Source: Nitrospinaceae bacterium (GTDB taxonomy: Bacteria; Nitrospinota; Nitrospinia; Nitrospinales; VA-1). Taken from it: a stretch of 64,000 bases of DNA. Positions 16,180 through 25,046 of this stretch are shown piece after piece. The notes under the pieces were generated by a model that worked only from the letters and a program-made list of their open reading frames with translations, was not told where the DNA came from and ran no database searches. The stretch lies in contig BQJC01000001.1 in assembly GCA_021604505.1 (NCBI GenBank), positions 1,068,501 to 1,132,500 on the forward strand. Reading direction: 5' to 3'. The position numbers were made by a program, and so were the translations under genes. The stretch's first letter is position 1, and each line of letters opens with the position of its first letter.

Positions 16180-17444
16180 TGAACCAATACGACATTATTG
16201 TGATTGGCGGCGGACCGGCGGGTTGTGCCACGGCCTTGTTCCTTTCCCGTGCAGGCCACCAGGTGGCGCTTCTCGACCAGGCCACGTTTCCCCGCGACAA
16301 AGTCTGCGGAGAATTCATCAGCCCCGCGGCGGATGCCATTTTGGATGACCTGGGAGTGCTTGCCGATATTGAAGCGAAGTCCCCGGTCAGGCTGAAGGGT
16401 GTGGCGATTTCTTCCTATGAAAAGACGGGGTTCGCCGTCGAATATCCGTCCCTTCCAGGTCACAAGGAATCGATGACCAGTTTGTCACTGCCGCGGTTTG
16501 CCTTCGACCAGATAATGATGGAGCGGGTGCGGCAAGAGGGGATTGAGGTGAAGGAAGGGCACAAGGTGACCGATTTTATCATCGAGGATGGAAACGTGGC
16601 CGGAGTCCGGGGCCGGGATGCGGCGCGGACGGCGTTTGAATTTCGCTCCCACCTGGTTGTCGATGCCGGAGGCAGGAACGGCGTGTCCCTGCGCCGGTTT
16701 GGTTTAAAAAAGAAAGGCGCGGGGTCGGGGAAGATCGCCCTGGCCGCCCACTGGACCGTGCCGAATCCGCTGAAGAAATACTGCTACATGCATATCAGCC
16801 GTCCGGGCTATACCGGCATCGCCCCGACCGGAGAAAATCAGGTCAACGTCGTTCTTGTGGTGGATGGAAAATCATTGCAGGGACAGGACCTTCAGGAATT
16901 TTACGTTGAGACGGTTCTAAACAACCCGCTGCGCCGGAGCCTGCTTGACCAGGGCCAGGTGGAGGAAAAGGTGCGGAGCGTCGATTCACTGGCATTTTCC
17001 GTGCGGCCTCCCCAAATAGGCGGGTTGCTGTTGGTGGGCGATGCGTCAGGGTTCATCGACCCGTTCACCGGCGAGGGGATTTATCTTTCCTTGCGAAGCG
17101 CGCAGATTGCAGGCGGAGTGATCGATGTGGCCATGAAGAAAAACGATTTTTCAAGAGAAGCGCTTTCCGTTTACGAGCGGATACGGAATAAAGAGTTCAG
17201 CAAAAAATTCCTGTTGAGCAAAATTCTCCAGCGCTTGATTTACAGTCCCGCATTGTGCAACCGGGTCATCCGGACACTGGCCGGGAAACCGGATCAGGCG
17301 GCTACGCTGGTGGGTGTGATCGGGGACTATTTTCCCGCCGATACAGTTTTGTCCTTCGGGTTCCTGTGGCGATTGTTGAAAAACTCCACAGGCGTTCCTT
17401 CAAAAAAAACTGCTGTTAAAGAGGTGGAAGCTTCCATCCCGTAA
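16179..17444 (+). CDS. FAD-dependent oxidoreductase, geranylgeranyl-reductase-like
   Basis: Flavoprotein of 421 residues. The N-terminal Rossmann motif is IIVIGGGPAGCATA, the DKVCGE motif follows, and the second FAD motif is LLVGDASGFIDPFTGEGI (about residue 285), all typical of the geranylgeranyl reductase/halogenase branch of group A flavin monooxygenases. Likely reactions are reduction or hydroxylation of an isoprenoid or aromatic small molecule. It is translationally coupled to the methyltransferase. Terminal residues are Lys-rich. The exact substrate is unknown. Confidence 0.8.
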   Translation: MNQYDIIVIGGGPAGCATALFLSRAGHQVALLDQATFPRDKVCGEFISPAADAILDDLGVLADIEAKSPVRLKGVAISSYEKTGFAVEYPSLPGHKESMTSLSLPRFAFDQIMMERVRQEGIEVKEGHKVTDFIIEDGNVAGVRGRDAARTAFEFRSHLVVDAGGRNGVSLRRFGLKKKGAGSGKIALAAHWTVPNPLKKYCYMHISRPGYTGIAPTGENQVNVVLVVDGKSLQGQDLQEFYVETVLNNPLRRSLLDQGQVEEKVRSVDSLAFSVRPPQIGGLLLVGDASGFIDPFTGEGIYLSLRSAQIAGGVIDVAMKKNDFSREALSVYERIRNKEFSKKFLLSKILQRLIYSPALCNRVIRTLAGKPDQAATLVGVIGDYFPADTVLSFGFLWRLLKNSTGVPSKKTAVKEVEASIP

Positions 17445-17470
17445 AAGACCGTTTAGCGGAATCAGAGTTT

Positions 17471-17495
17471 GAAGCAGAATTGCCAATTCTGTTTC
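17471..17495. terminator. Inverted repeat after the methyltransferase/flavoprotein pair
   Basis: Arms 17471-17482 and 17484-17495 are complementary with one G-U pair, almost without a loop, 27 nt after the flavoprotein stop codon. It may act as a terminator or 3'-end hairpin; no T-run follows. Confidence 0.35.
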
Positions 17496-17639
17496 AGCAA
17501 ATGGGGCACACCCTATTTGTCAGGCTGTCACGGAGGAATTTCAAACGGAAAAACGCGCTTTTCAGGGGATAAAAATCGAGGGACCCTAAATGTCAGTAAA
17601 AAAAGATCACCCTCTTTGCCTGCCTAGAAGGAGAGCTTT

Positions 17640-17735
17640 GCATAACCCGTCTTTGCGAGGAGCCAACGGCGACGAAGCAATCCAGAGACTTTGGATCGCC
17701 GCGCCGCTTCGCGGTTCGCGATGACGGTTTGGAAA
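17640..17735. repeat. REP/MITE-like imperfect palindromic repeat
   Basis: The sequence has the widespread form CGTCTTTGCGAGGAGC ... GACGAAGCAATCC ... GGATCGCCGCGCCGCTTCGCGG ... CGCGATGACGG, an imperfect inverted repeat of about 90 bp. I know related elements as dispersed intergenic repeats in many proteobacterial and environmental genomes. Only one copy is in this window. Confidence 0.6.
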
Positions 17736-17848
17736 GTTTCACTGTAAATTTCGTGAAGATTTTCGACTTTTGCAAAGGTCTCACCAGGAAGGGGCAAATA
17801 AAAAACTATTCCATGTTTGCAAAAGCTCTTGTCTGGAACAGGATTCTT

Positions 17849-18076
17849 TTAATGCAAATGCGCCTGATAAGTGCTGAGGATTTCTTCCAGCCGGTCCTTG
17901 GCTTTCAGTTTTTCCTTCTGGTGTTTCTTCTTTTCGATTTCCTGTTCGCTTGACAGAAATTTCATTTTATTTAATTCTTCGACCCGGTTTTTTAAAGCGC
18001 TGTGTTCCTCGTAGAGCTTTTTGAACTCTTCATTTTCACCTTTGATTTTCTCCAATAGTTCAGGATTGATTTCCAT
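17849..18076 (-). CDS. DUF465/YdcH family small coiled-coil protein
   Basis: A 75-residue, highly charged helical protein. The pattern (ENEEFKKLYEEHSALKNRVEEL, later KKKHQKEKLKAKDRLEEIL) is that of the YdcH/DUF465 family, short coiled-coil proteins of unknown function found across proteobacteria. Its start is 16 nt after the tsaB stop, so the two are probably one transcript. A stretch of non-coding DNA with the REP-like repeat follows. Confidence 0.8.
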   Translation of the reverse strand: MEINPELLEKIKGENEEFKKLYEEHSALKNRVEELNKMKFLSSEQEIEKKKHQKEKLKAKDRLEEILSTYQAHLH

Positions 18077-18092
18077 ATTTCCAGTCTCCCTT

Positions 18093-18788
18093 TCAAAAAA
18101 TTTTCTTCAATAAATTTATTTCCGCTTCCGGTTTTCTGACGTATTTAATTTTTAACTCACCCAAATCCTGGCAGGGGTTGCAATCCAAAAAAGGTCTTGC
18201 CAGAAGCGCCGCGCTCGCCGCCACAGTACGTCTTTTTGTGATTGAACCGTCGATGAACCGAGAGCCCAGCTTCCGTTCAAAAAACTCACCATAAGCATTG
18301 AGTCCGGTCCCGATGAAAACCGTTGGCTCGGAAATTTTGCCGCATAATATTTCAGGACACAGGGCCGTGTCCGCATTTAACCGTTTCAAACGGGTTTTTT
18401 CATATTTAAAAAAACCGCAATAAACTTCTTTTTTCCGTGCGTCCAAAAGGGCGCATATGGGATAATCCGTGATCTCCGCGCACGCGGAAACGGCTTCCAG
18501 CGTATCGATCCCCTTGAAGGGGATTTCCCTGGCAAGCACAAACCCCTTGATAAGACTCACTCCCACGCGCAGTCCGGTAAAAGAACCCGGGCCGGTGGTG
18601 ATGCCGAATCCGCCGATGTCCTCCAGACTGAATCGGGCCTGTGATAAGACGCGATCCACGGCCTTTAAAAGTCCGTCCGAAGGGTTCGATTGATCTTCTA
18701 ACGATGTTTCGGAAATTATGTGATTGTTTTCAAGGAGGGCAACACTACCCTGTGGGATCGACGAGTCGATTCCCAGGATTCTCATCAT
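18093..18788 (-). CDS. tsaB: tRNA threonylcarbamoyladenosine biosynthesis protein TsaB
   Basis: Essential partner of TsaD in making N6-threonylcarbamoyladenosine at position 37 of ANN-decoding tRNAs. The 231-residue product has the ASKHA-fold start ILGIDSSIPQGSVAL and the family signature GITTGPGSFTGLRVGVSLIKGF at about residues 63-84. Length matches E. coli TsaB (231). Two adjacent ATGs begin the gene. It is first in a short operon with the YdcH-like gene. Confidence 0.93.
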   Translation of the reverse strand: MMRILGIDSSIPQGSVALLENNHIISETSLEDQSNPSDGLLKAVDRVLSQARFSLEDIGGFGITTGPGSFTGLRVGVSLIKGFVLAREIPFKGIDTLEAVSACAEITDYPICALLDARKKEVYCGFFKYEKTRLKRLNADTALCPEILCGKISEPTVFIGTGLNAYGEFFERKLGSRFIDGSITKRRTVAASAALLARPFLDCNPCQDLGELKIKYVRKPEAEINLLKKIF

Positions 18789-19185
18789 TCTAGAAAAATT
18801 CCAGAAACAGGTACCATGATAATGAATACCTCATTGCATTTCAGTTCACCCTAAAATTAGTGGATTGTGAGGAAAAAGTCAAACAAAAACCCCTGTTTTT
18901 CCCATCGCGACAAACGCGACGAGTGAGCAAAAAAGTATTTTTAAAACAATAACTTACCTGTTTTTCGTCTCTTCGTTCGCGGGTTCGATATGATTTAAAT
19001 ATTTGAATTAAAAGGCTTTATTTGTTTGCGTTGAAAAGTCTTCCGGTTCTCGGAATCTGGGCTCTCCTTCATCCCGTCGAATTTAAACCATTGCCTGAAA
19101 AAACTTGAAGGTAGAGAGGTGAAACTTTACTATTGTCAATGTAATTATAATCAGTATAATCATTGAAATTATTGAGCTTATTTGC
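18789..19185. other. Spacer upstream of tsaB and of the small-protein gene
   Basis: About 400 bp between divergent genes. It should hold the tsaB promoter. The sequence from 19130 to 19180 is AT-rich. No gene or structured RNA is evident. Confidence 0.4.
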
Positions 19186-19214
19186 TTGACAAAGTTAAAT
19201 CAGAGCCTTATCGT
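19186..19214 (+). promoter_or_regulatory. Sigma-70-like promoter for leader ORF and small protein
   Basis: TTGACA (19186-19191), a 17-nt spacer, then TATCGT (19209-19214). It is about 55 nt upstream of the leader ORF start. Confidence 0.5.
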
Positions 19215-19269
19215 GTAATTCGTAGTAAATCTTTGCAAGTCGAAACCGACAAATGGTGGAGGAGAAAAA

Positions 19270-19326
19270 ATGGAGACTAAAGGGTTTTTATTTCGGAAGG
19301 GGAGAACATTATGTTTTTCGAAGTAA
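19270..19326 (+). CDS. 18-residue leader ORF overlapping the next start
   Basis: ATG 19270 has a strong GGAGGAG site 6 nt upstream and encodes METKGFLFRKGRTLCFSK before a TAA. Its frame contains the Shine-Dalgarno (GGGGAGAA) and the ATG of the 66-residue gene and ends 13 nt inside that gene. This arrangement suggests translational coupling or a regulatory leader peptide. It may also be fortuitous. Confidence 0.35.
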   Translation: METKGFLFRKGRTLCFSK

Positions 19327-19511
19327 GAATTTTCGACGCAGATGGCGAGTTAAAACGAGTGGTTTCTCCCAAGAAATTGAGCAAAAGGTATTGGAAGGAA
19401 AGTGGCAATATCCTGCCGGATTTTAGTGACAATGATTTTAATACGGAAGATTTAGAAAATCGAAAAAGCTGGGAAAAAGTTCGCATTCGGGTGGACGATA
19501 CCAGTGTGTGA
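19311..19511 (+). CDS. Small hypothetical protein
   Basis: A 66-residue soluble protein that I do not recognise. It starts FFEVRIFDADGELKRVVSPKKLSKRYW and ends in an acidic/basic mix (SWEKVRIRVDD). ATG 19311 has GGGGAGAA 3-4 nt upstream, a clear ribosome-binding site, and a promoter-like element lies about 100 nt away. Short, well-initiated and protein-like in composition, it is probably real. No membrane segment or metal motif is present. Confidence 0.55.
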   Translation: MFFEVRIFDADGELKRVVSPKKLSKRYWKESGNILPDFSDNDFNTEDLENRKSWEKVRIRVDDTSV

Positions 19512-19760
19512 CGGTTCCCGGTTCGCAAAGGCAAGTCATGCCGGATGATTTTATAAGTCATTGATTAAATTGATCTATTTAAATTCAGGGGTTCCGGCAG
19601 ACTTTGCTTTTTATCAATTTTACCCCGATAGCGATATCCGTCCGCGGACGAGACCTGTTTTTTTCTGTCGGCCCCCCAATTCCCCCCCAAAATAGTCTAT
19701 AAATGTGGTACTAGATATAGCATTTGTAGATTTTCCGTGTAAAACCCTTTGGAGTTAACC

Positions 19761-20930
19761 ATGTACATTACCACCGGGGATGACCTCGCTGTCCTCTGTG
19801 AGCAGTTAAAAAAGTGCGACGTTTTGGCCCTCGACACGGAATTTGTCCGGGAACGGACCTATTTCCATCGCTTGGGGCTGATTCAAGTGGCAGGCGACGG
19901 TGTTTGCGCCGCGATCGATCCCATTCTTATTTCCGACCTCAGTCCGTTTCTGGAGATTGTTTCCAATCCCAAGGTATTGAAAATTTTTCATGCCGCCAAA
20001 CAGGATCTGGAAATTCTCGTTCGTCTGACCGGCAAGGTCGTGACCCCTGTTTTCGATACACAAGTAGCCGCGGCTCTGGTCGGGTGGGGATCGCAGATTT
20101 CCTTCGCCAAGATCGTGCAGAAGGTCATGAACAAGAAGATACATAAAACGGAGACTTATACCGATTGGTGCCGCCGGCCTTTGAGCCAGAACCAGATCGA
20201 TTACGCCCTGGACGATGCCAGGTTTCTTTTGCCGGTTTACAAAAGACTCATACAGGTTTTGAAGAAAATGAATCGTTTGGATTGGACCCAGGGAGAGTTT
20301 GTGAATTTAGAAAATCCCAAGGTGTATGGCATCCCCGATCCCCGGCGGCAATTTTTAAAAATAAAAAATATCAGGAGCCTGAAGCGCAAAAACTTAGCCG
20401 TTATGGTTGAGTTGGCCGCCTGGCGGGAAAAGGAGGCAATTAGAAGGGATTGTTTGCCGAAAGCGGTGGTCCGGGACGAGCCTCTCCTGGAAATCGCCAG
20501 AATATTGCCCAAAAAACTGGACGACCTGGGGAGCATTCGCGGTTTTCACCGCAAGGAAGTGTCTAAATGCGGCGAAGCGATCTTGAATGCCATCCAGAAA
20601 GGTTTAGTGCTTCCTGACGACCAGATCCCGGAGCTACCGGAGTATGACGGATATTCCACGAGCAAGGGAGTCGAAGAACTTTTAGCGGCGTATGTCCAGA
20701 TCCGCTCAGAGGAGCTGAAAATTGAGCCCAGTGTCCTGGCGCATCGTAAGCAAATCCACGACTTCGTGAAGTGTTACGAACAGGATAAAAACCTCGCGGA
20801 ACATTTTTTATTGCAGGGCTGGAGAAAGGAATGCATCGGCTCAAAATTGTCATCCATTCTCGATGGCAGTCAGGCGCTCGTAATTGGAGAAAAGGGCAAA
20901 GTAAAACTGATTTCAATGAACCACAAGTGA
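19761..20930 (+). CDS. rnd: Ribonuclease D
   Basis: 3'-5' exoribonuclease that trims tRNA and other structured RNA 3' ends. The DEDDy motifs are present: ALDTEFVRER (Exo I), IFHAAKQDLEIL (Exo II) and YALDDARFLLPVY (Exo III). An HRDC domain follows around residues 205-290 (LAAWREKEAIRRDCLPKAVVRDEPLLEIA). The 389-residue length is near the family's usual 370-390. ATG 19761 (GGAG 7 nt upstream) is better than the TTG four codons earlier. It is a monocistronic gene, convergent with a TPR gene. Confidence 0.93.
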   Translation: MYITTGDDLAVLCEQLKKCDVLALDTEFVRERTYFHRLGLIQVAGDGVCAAIDPILISDLSPFLEIVSNPKVLKIFHAAKQDLEILVRLTGKVVTPVFDTQVAAALVGWGSQISFAKIVQKVMNKKIHKTETYTDWCRRPLSQNQIDYALDDARFLLPVYKRLIQVLKKMNRLDWTQGEFVNLENPKVYGIPDPRRQFLKIKNIRSLKRKNLAVMVELAAWREKEAIRRDCLPKAVVRDEPLLEIARILPKKLDDLGSIRGFHRKEVSKCGEAILNAIQKGLVLPDDQIPELPEYDGYSTSKGVEELLAAYVQIRSEELKIEPSVLAHRKQIHDFVKCYEQDKNLAEHFLLQGWRKECIGSKLSSILDGSQALVIGEKGKVKLISMNHK

Positions 20931-20955
20931 CCTGCCGGTTTTTTGACTCCCCTCA

Positions 20956-21531
20956 CTATTTCCGAGGGTTCCCCTGGATGGACTGAAACCACGCCTTAAA
21001 ATCCGCATCGTCTCGCATATTTTCCAAATCGGGGTCGATCTCGATTTCCTGAAAATCCTTGTAGCCTAAATCAACGGCTTTCTTAATAGAATTCAAACTG
21101 GCTTTCGATTGTTTCGTCAATGAATAGTAGCAGGCAAGGTTGTAATGCAGAAGCGGGTTGGAGGCGTTGATGGTTTCCAGGTCGCGAAGCGTTTTCAGCG
21201 CCTCGTCATATTTCCCGGCCCTGAAGTAAGTGGTGCTGAGGTTGATGAAGGTCTCCTGAAATTCCTCATTGTGGTGCAGTGCCATTTTGTAATTTTTTTC
21301 CGCCTCGTCCCATTTCCCTTGCCGTAGAGATTTATTGCCCTCGTTGAAATGGAAAATTCCCATGCGCCTGTTATTTTCCGGATCGGAATGGTCGTCTGCA
21401 GAGTGCCCGGAATGGTCGTGGTCTCCGGCGGGGGAAGGCTTTTGGCTTTTAGAAGAGTCCACCTTGAGGTGATCGGTCACAAAGAATAAAACGATGGAAA
21501 GCAGTAAAAGGATCGGAGCGTATCGCTTCAT
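20956..21531 (-). CDS. Membrane-anchored TPR protein
   Basis: A 191-residue protein with an N-terminal hydrophobic segment (APILLLLSIVLFFV), probably an anchor or uncleaved signal. A His/Asp-rich linker (about 36-50) follows, and then two or three tetratricopeptide repeats (about 55-150, e.g. GNKSLRQGKWDEAEKNYKMAL). It is likely periplasmic and mediates protein-protein contacts. The gene lies 18 nt downstream of the DUF115 gene, suggesting co-transcription. Confidence 0.75.
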   Translation of the reverse strand: MKRYAPILLLLSIVLFFVTDHLKVDSSKSQKPSPAGDHDHSGHSADDHSDPENNRRMGIFHFNEGNKSLRQGKWDEAEKNYKMALHHNEEFQETFINLSTTYFRAGKYDEALKTLRDLETINASNPLLHYNLACYYSLTKQSKASLNSIKKAVDLGYKDFQEIEIDPDLENMRDDADFKAWFQSIQGNPRK

Positions 21532-21549
21532 ATAGTTAAAGGCCTGGAA

Positions 21550-22971
21550 TTATTTGAGCGAGGGTATAAAACATTTTGATAACGCCATCAGCTCATTGAC
21601 GGAACCCAAATGCGGAATGTGTTCCATCTTCGCGCCGTGCGAGATCAGGTTGTATATTTGGGTCTCGGGGTACTGCCGGGCGATCTGCTCCATGGTTCGC
21701 TTATAGCTGAACATGGACTGACTGGTCTGCACCATTGAACCCGCGGCTCCCTCGATTTGGATTTGTTTTTTTAAGCCTGCCTGCTCCAAATGCGTGTCGA
21801 CCAAGGGATTGCTGTGCGCCATGCGGTCAAGCAGTTGCTGGTTTTGGTCGGACTCGCGCGAATAGGTGCGGCGGCCCGAATAGGCGCAGTCCTGACCGGC
21901 CAGGAACACAGGATCGCACCCCAATCGAATCAGGCCGTCGAGCCCCAGGCAGGAGACCGATCCCCCGGCCTGAGTGGTGCCTTTTTCTTCCATTTGCGCC
22001 GTTTCATTTTTATACAGGGAATGGCCTTCCTTGAACACCACGAATTTTTCCCCCTGAAAACAGGAGATGATTTTCGCGTGTGCCGTGGGTGTATAAATCA
22101 ATTTAAAGGCGCTGTCCAGGTCCTCCCTGAAATGGCGGAAACTTTCCACTTGCGGATCCAGCGTGAACACGTAATGCGGAAGGATTCCCGCACGCGTCAG
22201 GATAGGAAGCGCGGTATCGACGCAGGCGATGACCGCCGAGCCGGTAAACCGCTTTAAATGCGGCAGAACATCGTCCAGGGACGGGCCGGCGCTGATCAGA
22301 ATTCCCGGTTGCCCGCAATGGATTCCCGTCAGCGAACGGATTCCTGGGCTTTGCCGGATTGCTTCCCGGTTAAAATAATAGTTCCGGCTTTCCAGATCGC
22401 CTAAGACAGCCGGAAAGCGGCGCTCCATCAACATCACTTCCAGAGCGTTGCTGAGTGAAGGAAAGCGGTCCGGGATGCACTTGAAAGACGAAGAATGAAA
22501 TAAGACTTCAGGCGGCGCCTCGGAACCATGGCACCATGCCTCCATTTGCCCGGAAATCTCCCTGGAAACGGCGGCTTCCTCACGGCCAAAAATCAGATAG
22601 AACCGCGGGTCCGATAAAATGTCCGTCTGATTCCTGAGACACATCGCGGCGGACAGCAGGTCCGGGTTCAACTCGATGACCAGAAGTTTTCCTTGCGGAC
22701 CAATTTTTTTTAACACTGCCTGGACGTGGTATCCCAGGCCAAACCCGTACAGGCAGACAAAACTTCCCGGATGAATGTCGGTTGCAAATTTTTCCCCCTC
22801 TTTAATCGGGTCGTATGCGCTGTGAAGGAGGAGATTGCCGTAGCGTATCGTTGGCTCTCCGGCGTTTGTGGCAAGAACCTCGACCCGGTCCGAAAGGCTT
22901 TCAGACAGCGAGGCGAGCGCCGGCCATCGGGTTTTGAGGGCGGAAAGATTGTGTGTGTAGAAAGAATTCAT
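21550..22971 (-). CDS. DUF115 / motility-associated factor (Maf-like) protein
   Basis: Protein of 473 residues with a DUF115 (6-hydroxymethylpterin pyrophosphokinase MptE-like) core at about residues 190-365. Motifs include GILISAGPSLDDVLPHLK, VIACVDTALPILTRAGI and FLAGQDCAYSG. In other bacteria this family includes Maf flagellin glycosyltransferases that add nonulosonic acids, so glycan transfer is a fair inference. No flagellar or sugar genes are adjacent, and the pterin role of archaeal relatives is unlikely here. It is divergent from mutL. Confidence 0.75.
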   Translation of the reverse strand: MNSFYTHNLSALKTRWPALASLSESLSDRVEVLATNAGEPTIRYGNLLLHSAYDPIKEGEKFATDIHPGSFVCLYGFGLGYHVQAVLKKIGPQGKLLVIELNPDLLSAAMCLRNQTDILSDPRFYLIFGREEAAVSREISGQMEAWCHGSEAPPEVLFHSSSFKCIPDRFPSLSNALEVMLMERRFPAVLGDLESRNYYFNREAIRQSPGIRSLTGIHCGQPGILISAGPSLDDVLPHLKRFTGSAVIACVDTALPILTRAGILPHYVFTLDPQVESFRHFREDLDSAFKLIYTPTAHAKIISCFQGEKFVVFKEGHSLYKNETAQMEEKGTTQAGGSVSCLGLDGLIRLGCDPVFLAGQDCAYSGRRTYSRESDQNQQLLDRMAHSNPLVDTHLEQAGLKKQIQIEGAAGSMVQTSQSMFSYKRTMEQIARQYPETQIYNLISHGAKMEHIPHLGSVNELMALSKCFIPSLK

Positions 22972-23092
22972 GCGGACAGCGTTTAAATCGAGAATTGCTT
23001 TGCCTTCATCATTTATTGTAACCTTGCAATTAGATCGGAATTGTTTTAATTTTCATTAGAAATAACCCGCCACCTTTTAGCCGACAGGTCGC

Positions 23093-24964
23093 ATGCCTTC
23101 TGAGATTTCCAGCAAGAAAAACTCCAGCATTCAAATTCTTCCAGACGCGTTGGCCAACCAGATCGCCGCAGGCGAAGTGGTGGAACGCCCGGCGTCCGTC
23201 GTCAAGGAACTGATCGAAAACTCCATCGATGCGGAAGCGACGCGCATTCAGATCGATATCGAAGCGGGCGGTAAAAGCCTCATCAAGGTGGTCGACAACG
23301 GAACGGGCATGTCCAAAGAGAACGCGCGGCTGGCGTTTGCGCGCCACGCCACCAGCAAGATCGCACACCCTGAGGATCTGGAAGTCATTCACACCCTTGG
23401 CTTTCGCGGGGAAGCCTTGCCAAGCATTGCCTCCGTGGCGAAAGTCCGCTTGTCCACCGCTTGTGATGAAAACCAGGGCGGAACCCTGGTGAGTGTTGAG
23501 GGAGGGACGATGGGAGATTTAAAAGACATCGCCTGTCCCCAGGGGACGACCCTTGAAATCGCGCAGTTGTTTTTCAACACCCCGGCGCGCAAAAAATTCC
23601 TCAAAGGGGATTCGACCGAGTTTTCACATATCGCGCAGGTGGTCACGCACCAGGCGCTGGCGAACCCTCACATCCATTTTACTTTAAAGCACAATGGCCG
23701 CGAAATCATCAACACGCTTCCTACGGAGCAATTTCTTTACCGGATCGCGGAGCTGTTTGGAGCCGAGCTGGCCAAGGAGCTGGTGACGGTTAACAGGGAA
23801 TCGGGAAAGTATAAACTGCAAGGTTACATTTCCAGCCCCATATATACACGCTCCAACCGCTCGGCACAATATTGTTTCATTAACGGGCGATTCGTGCGCG
23901 ATAAAGTCATTCTGCACGCCACCCAGCAGGGCTACAGCCACCTTTTGCCCAAGGGACGGCACCCGGTGATCTTTCTCGATTTATCGATGGACCCGAAATT
24001 GCTCGATGTGAACGTGCATCCTTCAAAGGCCGAGGTCCGCTTTGCCTTTCAACAGGAAGTGCATCAATTGGTGAGCGAGGAAGTCAGAAACGCCCTCAGC
24101 CGCAACGAAAAAGCATCGGTGACGACAGTACAGGAAGAACCGGAAAGTTATGGGAAGCCCAGCGGAGAAAGCCCTCGGCCATTAAACCATCCGTTGATCC
24201 AGTCGCTTCCAACGCCTTCCCGGAATATCGGGAACGCGTATTCCGCTTCCCGGCAGGGCGACTTTTCCGAGGCGCTTCGGACAATGTATCAACCGCATGC
24301 CGAGGGCTCACCGAGCTCCCGTGGCCCTGCAGGTCATCAACCGGTCACTTTTGACAAGAAACCGGTCCCGGTTTCCAATTTGATCTTTTCAGAATTCCAA
24401 CCCCTGGGTCAGCTCGACAATTCCTTTATCGTCATGCAGGGTAAAAAGGGAATGGTCATTGTGGACCAGCACGTGGCGCACGAGAGAATTCTTTATGAAC
24501 GGTTCCGTGACGCGGCAAAAAATAAAAAGGTGGAAGTGCAACAGCTTCTATTTCCAATCGCGGTGGAGGTTTCGCCCGGCGAGTCGGAATTACTGGGTCA
24601 GCATCTGGAAAAACTGGGTGAGTGGGGGTTGGAGTTGGAAGCCTTCGGGAAAAACGAATTTCTTTTGCGGTCGGTTCCGGCCATATTAAAAAATAATGAC
24701 CATGAACAAATCATCAGGGAAATTGTGGAGCTATTGCCGCGCCAGGGAGAATCGCAAGTCTTACAGGGAAAATATGAAGAAATTCTCATCATGATGTCCT
24801 GCAGAAATGCGATCAAAGTCAATCACCCGATGGGCCCGGACCAGATCGCACAATTGATTGCCGATCTGGAGCAGACGGAAATGCCCTTCACCTGCCCGCA
24901 TGGGCGGCCAATCGCTCTTTTTTTCGATATAGAGGATTTACTGAGGAAGTTCCTGCGTAAATGA
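23093..24964 (+). CDS. mutL: DNA mismatch repair protein MutL
   Basis: Mismatch-repair ATPase that couples MutS recognition to strand incision. The GHKL motifs are present: ELIENSIDAEA, VVDNGTGM and TLGFRGEALPSIASVAKV. The C-terminal domain has the endonuclease site in the form DQHVAHERILYE from Asp458, a DQHAX2EX4E motif with Ala replaced by Val, plus SCRNAIKVNH and CPHGRPI (Cys601). MutL of this type nicks DNA itself, as expected where MutH is absent. The 623-residue length is typical. It appears monocistronic; mutS is not in the window. Confidence 0.95.
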   Translation: MPSEISSKKNSSIQILPDALANQIAAGEVVERPASVVKELIENSIDAEATRIQIDIEAGGKSLIKVVDNGTGMSKENARLAFARHATSKIAHPEDLEVIHTLGFRGEALPSIASVAKVRLSTACDENQGGTLVSVEGGTMGDLKDIACPQGTTLEIAQLFFNTPARKKFLKGDSTEFSHIAQVVTHQALANPHIHFTLKHNGREIINTLPTEQFLYRIAELFGAELAKELVTVNRESGKYKLQGYISSPIYTRSNRSAQYCFINGRFVRDKVILHATQQGYSHLLPKGRHPVIFLDLSMDPKLLDVNVHPSKAEVRFAFQQEVHQLVSEEVRNALSRNEKASVTTVQEEPESYGKPSGESPRPLNHPLIQSLPTPSRNIGNAYSASRQGDFSEALRTMYQPHAEGSPSSRGPAGHQPVTFDKKPVPVSNLIFSEFQPLGQLDNSFIVMQGKKGMVIVDQHVAHERILYERFRDAAKNKKVEVQQLLFPIAVEVSPGESELLGQHLEKLGEWGLELEAFGKNEFLLRSVPAILKNNDHEQIIREIVELLPRQGESQVLQGKYEEILIMMSCRNAIKVNHPMGPDQIAQLIADLEQTEMPFTCPHGRPIALFFDIEDLLRKFLRK

Positions 24965-25046
24965 AGGCGGCTGGCTATAAATCCACCGCGCCTTTCATCA
25001 AGGCGGCCATGGGCAAGATCCCCTAGGCGTCCCGATGGATCCAAGA

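Noticed and set aside
17593..17784. 63-residue minus-strand frame across the REP-like element
   Set aside because: It is read through a palindromic repeat and lacks a ribosome-binding site.
18960..19010. GGGTTCGATATG resembling a tRNA T-arm
   Set aside because: No matching acceptor, D or anticodon arm can be folded around it.
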